Shown piece by piece: positions 1-5,970 of a stretch of DNA of 5,970 nt. A model generated the notes under the pieces. That model did no database searches. It had not been told where the DNA came from and saw nothing but the letters and a program-made list of their open reading frames with translations. The DNA is taken from contig JAGLYE010000108.1 in assembly GCA_023132505.1 (NCBI GenBank), positions 1-5,970 of the forward strand, in the 5' to 3' direction. How positions within the stretch are numbered: position 1 is the first letter of the stretch; every line of letters begins with the position of its first letter. The translations under genes were made by a program, and so were the position numbers. The DNA is from Bacteroidales bacterium. GTDB taxonomy: Bacteria; Bacteroidota; Bacteroidia; Bacteroidales; B18-G4.

Positions 1-30
1 TATCTGCTGCAATTGCACTGAATAAGAAAG

Positions 31-84
31 TTCGGAGTTTGGAGTTCGGAGTTGGAAGTTTGTTTTGGACTTTGGACTTTACAC
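31..84. repeat. Degenerate tandem heptamer array at the end of frr
   Basis: Reading the plus strand, 7-base units follow one another: TTCGGAG (31-37), TTTGGAG (38-44), TTCGGAG (45-51), TTGGAAG (52-58), a 5-base break TTTGT (59-63), then TTTGGAC (64-70), TTTGGAC (71-77) and a weaker copy TTTACAC (78-84). The last copy overlaps the final sense codon and TAA stop of frr, which lie on the other strand. The array therefore forms the start of the frr 3' untranslated region. It has no dyad symmetry that would make a strong hairpin, so I do not call it a terminator. Origin by slipped-strand expansion is an inference. Confidence 0.75.
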
Positions 85-642
85 TGTCATCACATCCTTT
101 TCTTTGGCCTCCAGAAGCTCATCTACTTTCTTGATAAACTCATCGGTAAGTTCCTGGATATTATCCTGGGCCTTTTTGGATTCGTCCTCGGGGAGCCCAT
201 CTTTCTCAAGGCTTTTTGCAAGGTCATTGGCCGACCTCCTGATATTCCGGATGCTGATCCTGGTGTTCTCGGCTTCACCCTTGGCCTTTTTCACCAGTTC
301 GATGCGTCTTTCCTCTGTGAGTTGAGGAATGGAGATTCTCAGCACTTCCCCTTCATTTTTTGGGTTAAATCCCAGATTGGCGTTGAGAATAGCTTTTTCG
401 ATCTCGCCAAGAATGCTTTTGTCCCATGGTTGAACGACGATTTGCCGGGGATCCGGTGTGTTGATATTTGCAGTTTGCTCAATGGGTGTCATTGTGCCGT
501 AATAATCAATCTTGATCCCTTCAAGCATTTGCGGATTGGCTTTGCCTGCACGGATCTTTTGAAATTCCCTGTCCAGATGTGATAATGAGTTTTCCATGCC
601 TTCTCTGGCTTCATCAAGGCACATTTGGGCTTCTTCGTTCAT
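79..642 (-). CDS. frr: Ribosome recycling factor
   Basis: A complete 187-residue protein, essentially the usual RRF length (185 in E. coli). RRF acts in the cytoplasm with EF-G to split the post-termination ribosome so that subunits, mRNA and tRNA can be reused. Family landmarks are all present: the helical N-terminal arm with KIRAGKANPQML (about 29-40), the YYGTMTPIEQ stretch that enters the small beta domain (about 47-56), GFNPKNEGEVLRISIPQLTEERR (about 91-113, cited as a landmark only), and the C-terminal helix with RNIRRSAND (about 132-140), whose R135 aligns with the functionally important Arg132 of E. coli. The ATG at 642 gives a normal N-terminus. It follows pyrH by 41 bases on the same strand, the classic pyrH-frr pairing. 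No clear Shine-Dalgarno sequence precedes it, as is common in Bacteroidota. Its final codon and stop coincide with a weak unit of the downstream heptamer array. Confidence 0.97.
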   Translation of the reverse strand: MNEEAQMCLDEAREGMENSLSHLDREFQKIRAGKANPQMLEGIKIDYYGTMTPIEQTANINTPDPRQIVVQPWDKSILGEIEKAILNANLGFNPKNEGEVLRISIPQLTEERRIELVKKAKGEAENTRISIRNIRRSANDLAKSLEKDGLPEDESKKAQDNIQELTDEFIKKVDELLEAKEKDVMTV

Positions 643-667
643 GCTGTGGCGGTTTATGGTTATATGA

Positions 668-675
668 CAAATATA
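668..675 (-). promoter_or_regulatory. Possible Bacteroidota -7 element upstream of frr
   Basis: On the minus strand the pyrH-frr gap contains TATATTTG, an exact match to the TAnnTTTG -7 consensus of the Bacteroides primary sigma factor. It would place a transcript start roughly 18-20 bases before the frr ATG. No TTTG-like -33 element lies at the expected 17-23 base distance upstream, so this is half a promoter at best. It may simply be chance in an AT-rich gap within a pyrH-frr operon. Confidence 0.3.
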
Positions 676-683
676 AGGTTTTC

Positions 684-1388
684 TTAACTAATTAGAGTGC
701 CGATATTATTCCCATCAAGGACTTTTTTCAGGTTACCCTTTTCATTCATATTGAAAACATAGATTGGCATATTGTTTTCCAGGCACAGGGTAAAGGCTGT
801 CTGGTCCATGATTCGCAGGCCTTTCTCCAGTGCTTCGTCATAGCTAAGGTTCTCATATTTTTTCGCGTCAGGGTCTTTTTCGGGATCCGAAGTGTATACA
901 CCATCCACCCGTGTTCCTTTCAGGATAATATTGGCCTTGATCTCAAGCGCCCTGAGGGCAGATGCAGAGTCAGTGGTAAAATAAGGGTTTCCAGTTCCTC
1001 CGCTGATCAGTATGACCTTGCCGGTTTCCAGTTCGCTGATGGCTGATTCAGCGCTCATTTGACGGGCAAACGGACGGATAAGCATTCCGGAGAATAATGC
1101 TGTCTTAGCTCCTTGTTTTTCCAACTCTGCCTGTAAGGCCAGGCTGTTGATTACTGTGGCCAGCATGCCCATATAATCACCTTGTACCCTGTCCATTCCT
1201 TCAGCGGCACCCTCTAGTCCGCGGAAGATATTGCCTCCACCAACCACGATGGCGATCTGAGTGCCTGCTTTTGATGCTTCAACGATTTCTGAAGCATATT
1301 GGGTAAGCCTGCCGGGGTCAATACCATGTTCTTTATCGCCCATGAGGGCCTCACCGCTGAGTTTTAAGAGAATTCTTTTAAGCTGCAT
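684..1388 (-). CDS. pyrH: UMP kinase (uridylate kinase)
   Basis: Transfers phosphate from ATP to UMP to make UDP, the first step from UMP toward all pyrimidine nucleotides. It belongs to the amino-acid-kinase fold family, usually a cytoplasmic hexamer. Counting from the ATG at 1388 the protein has 234 residues (241 in E. coli). Visible signatures are the N-terminal KRILLKLSGEAL (4-15), the glycine-rich VVGGGNIFRG (48-57), DYMGMLATVINSLALQ (71-86), the ISGGTGNPYFTTDSA UMP and acceptor region (128-142), and KGTRVDGVYTSDP (157-169) followed by the MDQTAF segment (194-199) of the nucleotide-binding half. A TTG at 1394 would add two residues, Met-His, but the ATG matches where family members begin. 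The gene starts 6 bases after the M28 peptidase stop, with any ribosome-binding sequence lying inside that gene, and precedes frr. I see no promoter-like sequence in the last 150 bases of the peptidase gene, so cotranscription is likely. Confidence 0.97.
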   Translation of the reverse strand: MQLKRILLKLSGEALMGDKEHGIDPGRLTQYASEIVEASKAGTQIAIVVGGGNIFRGLEGAAEGMDRVQGDYMGMLATVINSLALQAELEKQGAKTALFSGMLIRPFARQMSAESAISELETGKVILISGGTGNPYFTTDSASALRALEIKANIILKGTRVDGVYTSDPEKDPDAKKYENLSYDEALEKGLRIMDQTAFTLCLENNMPIYVFNMNEKGNLKKVLDGNNIGTLIS

Positions 1389-1394
1389 ATGCAA

Positions 1395-3371
1395 TTATTT
1401 TACGATCATCATCGATTTTACATCAATATAATGATCGGTTTGTATCCTGTAAAAATATTGCCCCTGCTGAAGATCACTGGCATTCCATCCTATGTTATGT
1501 GAGCCCGCGCCGTACTGCCGGTCAGTTACCGTAATAAGTTCCCTGCCCATCATATCAATAATGCTGATCCTGACATTGGAAGCAGCAGGAAGGTCGAATG
1601 CAAATGTGGTTTCATCCCTGAATGGGTTTGGATAGTTCTGATACAGGGTAACATCTCGCTGCTCAAGCTTTGCAATATAGACCGGGTCGCCTGAATAAAA
1701 CAGATTAAGGCACCAGTTATTAAGGGTTCCCTGATCATTCATCGCATAGTCGTAAATACGCAATATCCAGTCGCCTGTCATTGACAGGTCATCATAAGTT
1801 GAAAGGGGTTCATCAGGCCTATAGTTGCCTGTAAAAGGAGCACTGCCTTCTGAAATAGGTATCTCCGCTTCATCATCAAAAATTGTTCCGATGAAATTTT
1901 GACCGGCACCACCATTTCCGACGCAAAGTTTGATTTCAGTGCCGCCCGGGCTAATGAGGTAGATCATTAAATCCCCATCATATGTGTGGGTTGCATCAAA
2001 CTCAACATTCAGGTCGAGAAGGATGCCTTCATGAGCAATATGGATGGTGTCGTAAAGATTTTGCAGGTCAACAATAGGTTTGGGAACTGTATTGCTGCAT
2101 GCCAACATGGAATAGATGTCAGCAATAATATAGGTGAGGAAACTTTCAGGCTGGATTGTACCTGGAGGGTTGATGCCTTTTCCCCCGCCGGGCAGAGTAG
2201 CCACCATTGTGGCATCTTCATTTTGGGCTGCAAGGTAATAATCAACCTTGCTTCCCATGACCTGTCCGGGAATCATAAAGAAAAACGTATCCTGGACCGT
2301 GGTATATGGCTGCAATTCAAGGAAGCTTCCCTCGTCGACACTGTAATACAATCTGGGTGAGTTCTCACCTGTAGCAACTGCGTGGTTAGAATTAACAACA
2401 AGCCATGCTTCGCGGTCAGCGGTAAAGTTACCTGATATCAAGGGCTCATGTATGAGTTCCATCTTCATGTCCATGCTGAGTGCAGCCATCGTGGCAACTG
2501 CTGATTGCACCATTTGATTGAAATAGGGAATGTTACAATTGTCAAACAGGTCGTTTACCGTATGATAGTATGGATTAAAATCGTTCCAGTCTTCGATAGC
2601 CAGGATAGCCTGGTATCCATTGTTCCAGAAAGGCGAATGGTCACTGGCACTTGTTGAGATAAAATTATAGGTGAGATCAAAACCATAGGCTGCAAGAACA
2701 CTGGTGTATTCATTGGTAAATTGCGTTGACAGAGAGTTGGTCGATATCGACATCTCGTAATCATCATCAGAGTTGTAGGCTATCATATCGAGGTTGAGTA
2801 CGCCAAGGATGTCATCCCCGTTGCTTGCTGCCTCGTCAGCATATGCATGGCTTCCAATAAGCCCTTGTTCTTCTTCGTCAAATGCAATAAGTTTAACGGT
2901 ATATTTCAAATCAAAATCTTTTAATAGCCTGGCAGTCTCAAGTACCCCAACTACTCCGGATGCATTGTCATCTGCTCCCGGTGCCAGATCACCTGGTGGC
3001 ATGTCATCATAGTGGGCACAAATAATATATTGTTGATCAGGGTATTCACTTCCGGTGATGGTCGCTACTACATTTTCACCATTGCTGTTGAAGTAATGAT
3101 ATTCAACGGGCAGGCCAAGGTCCTCGAACTGTTTATATATCCATTGTGCAGCAAGTGGGTTGAAACTTGAGTTAGAATGCCGTGATACCAATGTATATTG
3201 CACTCCTCCGATCCATACAGGAACCTCTCCCGAGAGCTTTTCCAATAAATCAGAGACCGAAACTTCGGTTACTTCATTTTTCAAAGAATCGACAAGTGGG
3301 CTATAGGCGATCTGCGCCGATAGCAAAGTGCTGAACAATACAGCTATGAGCAGAGCAAATAGTTTTTTCAT
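1395..3371 (-). CDS. Secreted M28-family zinc metallopeptidase with P-domain and T9SS sorting domain
   Basis: A 658-residue exported protein. Residues 1-19 form a signal peptide (MKKLFALLIAVLF, then a cleavage-type LSA-Q). Residues about 60-300 are an M28 aminopeptidase-type domain with the expected co-catalytic zinc ligands: H120 and D122 in AHYDD, D134 in GADDNASG, catalytic E167 and ligand E168 in FDEEEQGLIGS, D195 in NLDM, and H270 in YYHTVNDLFDN. Residues about 303-418 look like a beta-sandwich linker domain. Residues about 425-560 resemble a proprotein-convertase P-domain (TYDGDLMIYLISPGGTEI, then TGDWILRIYD and LNNWCLNLF). Residues about 575-658 are a type A T9SS sorting domain (LYQNYPNPF ... 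VRISIIDMMGRE ... GQYFYRI). By family knowledge it should cross the inner membrane by Sec and the outer membrane by T9SS, losing the sorting domain on release or lipopolysaccharide anchoring. All ligands are intact, so activity is likely. Aminopeptidase specificity is an inference, since M28 also includes carboxypeptidases and relatives of glutaminyl cyclase. It sits between secA and pyrH. Confidence 0.9.
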   Translation of the reverse strand: MKKLFALLIAVLFSTLLSAQIAYSPLVDSLKNEVTEVSVSDLLEKLSGEVPVWIGGVQYTLVSRHSNSSFNPLAAQWIYKQFEDLGLPVEYHYFNSNGENVVATITGSEYPDQQYIICAHYDDMPPGDLAPGADDNASGVVGVLETARLLKDFDLKYTVKLIAFDEEEQGLIGSHAYADEAASNGDDILGVLNLDMIAYNSDDDYEMSISTNSLSTQFTNEYTSVLAAYGFDLTYNFISTSASDHSPFWNNGYQAILAIEDWNDFNPYYHTVNDLFDNCNIPYFNQMVQSAVATMAALSMDMKMELIHEPLISGNFTADREAWLVVNSNHAVATGENSPRLYYSVDEGSFLELQPYTTVQDTFFFMIPGQVMGSKVDYYLAAQNEDATMVATLPGGGKGINPPGTIQPESFLTYIIADIYSMLACSNTVPKPIVDLQNLYDTIHIAHEGILLDLNVEFDATHTYDGDLMIYLISPGGTEIKLCVGNGGAGQNFIGTIFDDEAEIPISEGSAPFTGNYRPDEPLSTYDDLSMTGDWILRIYDYAMNDQGTLNNWCLNLFYSGDPVYIAKLEQRDVTLYQNYPNPFRDETTFAFDLPAASNVRISIIDMMGRELITVTDRQYGAGSHNIGWNASDLQQGQYFYRIQTDHYIDVKSMMIVK

Positions 3372-3396
3372 TAATGGGCCGGTTTCAGTTTGAGAA

Positions 3397-3428
3397 CAAA
3401 GATAGGGTTTTATGGTATTAGGTGCAAG
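3397..3428 (-). promoter_or_regulatory. Bacteroides-type promoter for the M28 peptidase gene
   Basis: On the minus strand CTTG (3428-3425) is followed after exactly 20 bases by TATCTTTG (3404-3397). This fits the Bacteroides primary sigma consensus of a TTTG-like -33 element and TAnnTTTG at -7, with a spacing of about 17-23 bases. Transcription would start near 3390, leaving an untranslated leader of about 20 bases before the ATG at 3371. The -33 element falls inside a heptamer unit of the neighbouring array. The leader has no obvious Shine-Dalgarno sequence. I infer that the peptidase, and pyrH behind it, can be transcribed independently of secA. Confidence 0.6.
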
Positions 3429-3448
3429 GTGCAGGGTACAGGGTACAG
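3414..3448. repeat. Degenerate tandem heptamer array after secA
   Basis: Five contiguous 7-base units are visible on the plus strand: GGTATTA (3414-3420, weak), GGTGCAA (3421-3427), GGTGCAG (3428-3434), GGTACAG (3435-3441) and GGTACAG (3442-3448). The array begins five bases beyond the secA stop codon, in the secA-to-peptidase gap. It shares the 7-base period and the gene-end position of the array at 31-84, although the unit sequence differs. The variant GGTGCAA unit provides the TTG of the proposed peptidase promoter. There is no hairpin-forming symmetry, so it is not an evident terminator. Confidence 0.75.
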
Positions 3449-3453
3449 GGTTA

Positions 3454-5970
3454 CTAAATGATCCGGCACTCCCCTCGTTTGATGTCGTTCTCGATCATCT
3501 TGAATTTTTTCTCCATGACCCTGCCATCGTTGTATTGCACTTTCACCTTATCGTTACGACCATATTTCTTTTCGGTACGTGTAAGCGGGGCTGTTTTTCT
3601 TGGGCCCTGAGTGTCGGAATGCGCCTGCGACAACAAGTCTGTCCGTTCCTCTTTCAAACGGCTGTGGTCGATGCCCCTGGGGGCCTGTGCTTCTCTTACA
3701 GCATCCGGCTCCTGAACAGGGAGATTCCCTTTTACCAGAAATGAAACAACTTCGCTGTTGATCTTCTGGATCATATTTTTAAAGAGGTTGAAAGACTCGA
3801 ACTTATATATCAGCAGCGGGTCTTTTTGTTCGTAGGTAGCCGACTGAACAGATTGTTTAAGGTCATCCAGTTCGCGCAGGTGCTCTTTCCACGAATCGTC
3901 GATCATGGCAAGTGTGATCCCTTTTTCGATCGAAAGTACTACATCCTTACCTTCACTCTCATATGCTTTCTTAAGGTTGGCGATCACCTGCATGGTCTTA
4001 ATGCCATCGGTTACAGGTATCAGGATATTTTCGTACTGTGTATTGTTCTCATAAACGTTCTTAATTACCGGATAAGCATTTTTTGCTATGATGGCCGATT
4101 TATCCTTGTAACTCTTTATCACCACGTCGAAGATCTTGTCGGCTATTACCGTGGAGTTGTCGTCCATGAATTCCTTTTCACTCACCGGGGTTTCAATACC
4201 CAGCGAGGTGATCAGGGTCATCTTAAATTCCTCAAAGTCGCCATGGTCCTGGGCATCGATGGTGATCTGTTCACCTACATCATACATCATGTTCATGAGG
4301 TCAACGGCCAGCCTTTCGCCATGCAGGGCATGCCGGCGTTTTTTATAGATCACCTCACGCTGTGCATTCATCACATCATCATATTCCAGCAACCTTTTCC
4401 TGATTCCAAAGTTGTTTTCCTCAACTTTTCTCTGAGCCCTTTCAATGGACTTGGTGATCATCGAGTGCTGGATTACCTCTCCTTCCTTTAATCCGAGCCT
4501 GTCCATAATTTTTGCGATCCTTGCGGATCCAAACATACGCATCAGGTCGTCTTCAAGGGCAACGAAAAATTGCGAGCTGCCCGGGTCTCCCTGTCGGCCG
4601 GCACGACCCCTCAACTGGCGGTCAACCCGCCTTGAATCATGTCGTTCAGTACCAATAATTGCAAGCCCGCCTGCCTCCTTAACACCGGATCCCAGCTTGA
4701 TGTCCGTACCACGACCGGCCATATTGGTTGCAATGGTCACCGAACCGGCTTTTCCGGCTTCTGCAACGACATCGGCTTCCTTTTTATGAAGCTTGGCATT
4801 CAATACATTATGTTTGATGTTCTTCCTTCCAAGCATCCTGGAAAGAAGTTCAGAGGTTTCAACGGAAGTAGTTCCAACGAGTGACGGACGTCCTGCTTTC
4901 ACAAGTGCTTCCACATCATCGATCACTGCATTATATTTCTCCCTTTTTGTTTTAAATATCAAATCCTGCCTGTCATCTCTGACGATCGGGCGGTTGGTCG
5001 GGATCACTACACAATCCAGCTTGTAAATATCCCAGAATTCACCGGCTTCTGTTTCCGCAGTACCCGTCATACCGGCCAGCTTTTTATACATCCTGAAATA
5101 ATTTTGCAGGGTGATGGTAGCATAGGTCTGCGTCGATGCTTCCACCTTTACACTCTCCTTGGCCTCAATGGCCTGGTGGAGCCCATCGGAATAACGCCGC
5201 CCTTCCATGATACGCCCGGTCTGCTCATCCACGATCTTGATCTTGTTTTCCATGATCACGTATTCAACATCCTTCTCGAAAAGTGCATAGGCTTTCAGCA
5301 ACTGATTCACAGAATGAACCCTTTCTGATTTCATGGAATACTCCCTGATCATATCACTTTTCTTTTCGAGCATTGCTGCTTCCGAAAGATTAGATTTCTC
5401 CATTTCAGCTATCTCGCTGCCAATATCCGGCAAAAGGTAGAAGTGCGGATCTCCCGTTTCCGCAGTCAGGAGGTCAGCGCCTTTTTCGCGCAGGTCGATG
5501 GAATTATTCTTCTCTTCGATCACAAAATATAGCTCATCATCTATGATGTGCATACGTTTGCCCTGTTCTGCAAGAAATTGATTTTCTGTTTTCTGCATCG
5601 TGGCCTTCATGCCCGGTTCACTCAGGAACTTGATGATGGCGCTGTTCTTTGGAAGCCCGCGGTATGCCCTTAGAAGAAGTTCTGCGCCTTTTTTCTGATT
5701 TTCATCATTGTTATCGTCTGACAGCAATTTCTTTGATTCCGCCAGGATCTTGGTAACATAGTTTCTTTGTGCGCTGTAAAGTTTTTGTATCAGGGGTCTC
5801 AGTTCATAGAATTCATGTTTTTCTCCCTGTGGTGTCGGACCGGAAATAATGAGAGGTGTTCGGGCATCATCAACGAGCACAGAATCAACCTCATCTACGA
5901 TGGTATAGTTATGTGGCCTTTGAACCAGTTCATCAGGGTTTCCCGTCATATTGTCACGCAGGTAATCGAA
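3454..5970 (-). CDS. secA: Preprotein translocase ATPase SecA, N-terminus outside the window
   Basis: The motor ATPase that pushes unfolded preproteins through SecYEG at the inner membrane. 838 residues are visible; the frame is open at the edge and begins FDYLRDNM, so the Met at 5949 is internal. About 190 residues are missing by comparison with E. coli, including Walker A. Counting from the edge: [20 protein letters not shown] (26-45) is Walker B and its flank. An expanded preprotein-crosslinking region follows, with a helical insert including [20 protein letters not shown] (98-117) typical of Bacteroidota SecA. Next come [13 protein letters not shown] (301-313), NBD2 with [11 protein letters not shown] (367-377), [13 protein letters not shown] (415-427) and [19 protein letters not shown] (451-469), the scaffold helix (about 509-546) and the two-helix-finger region with [14 protein letters not shown] (694-707). 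The tail keeps GRND (804-807) but then lacks the cysteine-rich zinc motif and ends KRGECRII. Stop is TAG. Confidence 0.97.
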   Translation of the reverse strand, partial: FDYLRDNMTGNPDELVQRPHNYTIVDEVDSVLVDDARTPLIISGPTPQGEKHEFYELRPLIQKLYSAQRNYVTKILAESKKLLSDDNNDENQKKGAELLLRAYRGLPKNSAIIKFLSEPGMKATMQKTENQFLAEQGKRMHIIDDELYFVIEEKNNSIDLREKGADLLTAETGDPHFYLLPDIGSEIAEMEKSNLSEAAMLEKKSDMIREYSMKSERVHSVNQLLKAYALFEKDVEYVIMENKIKIVDEQTGRIMEGRRYSDGLHQAIEAKESVKVEASTQTYATITLQNYFRMYKKLAGMTGTAETEAGEFWDIYKLDCVVIPTNRPIVRDDRQDLIFKTKREKYNAVIDDVEALVKAGRPSLVGTTSVETSELLSRMLGRKNIKHNVLNAKLHKKEADVVAEAGKAGSVTIATNMAGRGTDIKLGSGVKEAGGLAIIGTERHDSRRVDRQLRGRAGRQGDPGSSQFFVALEDDLMRMFGSARIAKIMDRLGLKEGEVIQHSMITKSIERAQRKVEENNFGIRKRLLEYDDVMNAQREVIYKKRRHALHGERLAVDLMNMMYDVGEQITIDAQDHGDFEEFKMTLITSLGIETPVSEKEFMDDNSTVIADKIFDVVIKSYKDKSAIIAKNAYPVIKNVYENNTQYENILIPVTDGIKTMQVIANLKKAYESEGKDVVLSIEKGITLAMIDDSWKEHLRELDDLKQSVQSATYEQKDPLLIYKFESFNLFKNMIQKINSEVVSFLVKGNLPVQEPDAVREAQAPRGIDHSRLKEERTDLLSQAHSDTQGPRKTAPLTRTEKKYGRNDKVKVQYNDGRVMEKKFKMIENDIKRGECRII

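Noticed and set aside
8..17. Perfect 10-base palindrome TGCAATTGCA
   Set aside because: It has no loop, no flanking symmetry and no T-tract, so it is not a terminator. An operator or chance are equally possible, and the window ends too soon to judge.
1..25. Possible end of a convergent plus-strand gene (stops TGA at 19-21 or TAA at 23-25)
   Set aside because: Only six or seven codons would be visible and nothing identifies a frame; short open stretches ending in stops are expected by chance.
52..582. Plus-strand open frame of 176 codons opposite frr
   Set aside because: It is the antisense of a well-conserved frr coding sequence and its translation resembles no family I recognise; frr accounts for the codon structure.
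1392..1394. TTG at 1394 as the pyrH start
   Set aside because: It directly follows the peptidase stop and would add only Met-His; the ATG at 1388 fits the family N-terminus better, though TTG use cannot be excluded.
1427..1434. TATATTGA near the end of the peptidase gene as a pyrH promoter -7 element
   Set aside because: It lacks one T of the TAnnTTTG consensus and has no good -33 partner, and it lies in coding sequence.
3372..3453. Rho-independent terminator for secA
   Set aside because: The gap has no inverted repeat followed by a T-run on the minus strand; the repeats are direct, not inverted.
3826..4491. Plus-strand open frame of 221 codons opposite the C-terminal half of secA
   Set aside because: secA is continuous and conserved through this stretch; the antisense translation looks like compositional read-through, with no recognisable domain or start signal.
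5947..5949. ATG at 5949 as the start of secA
   Set aside because: The upstream codons to the window edge read FDYLRDN in frame, the conserved residues preceding this Met in SecA, so it is internal and the gene continues beyond the window.

Overview
This window looks like core chromosome from a member of the Bacteroidota, probably Bacteroidales-like. Three things point there: a SecA with the long insertion after its DEVD segment that I associate with this phylum, a secreted protein ending in a type IX secretion (T9SS) C-terminal sorting domain, and a promoter of the Bacteroides type (TTTG-like -33, TAnnTTTG -7) with no convincing Shine-Dalgarno sequences. Base composition is moderate and looks uniform across the genes; I see no sign of recent transfer, phage or insertion sequences.

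Layout: all four genes lie on the minus strand and read from right to left. secA enters at the right edge (5970) without its N-terminus and ends at 3454. After an 82-base gap comes a 658-residue exported M28-family metallopeptidase (3371-1395). Only 6 bases separate its stop codon from the best pyrH start (ATG at 1388); pyrH encodes UMP kinase and ends at 684. A 41-base gap leads to frr, the ribosome recycling factor (642-79). The first 78 bases hold a heptamer repeat and no gene I can identify.

Function: secA drives Sec export, the route the M28 enzyme would take across the inner membrane before T9SS carries it over the outer membrane. pyrH and frr are a classic housekeeping pair (pyrimidine nucleotides and ribosome recycling). 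The unexpected element is the M28 gene, which has its own likely promoter and abuts pyrH so closely that the two are probably cotranscribed and perhaps translationally coupled.

The gaps also carry structure. Directly after the secA stop and directly after (slightly into) the frr stop lie two short, degenerate tandem arrays with the same 7-base period but different sequences. The one after secA appears to supply the -33 element of the M28 promoter. I found no CRISPR array, tRNA, rRNA, mobile element or evident new defence or biosynthetic system; the repeats and the gene junctions are the parts worth a second look.
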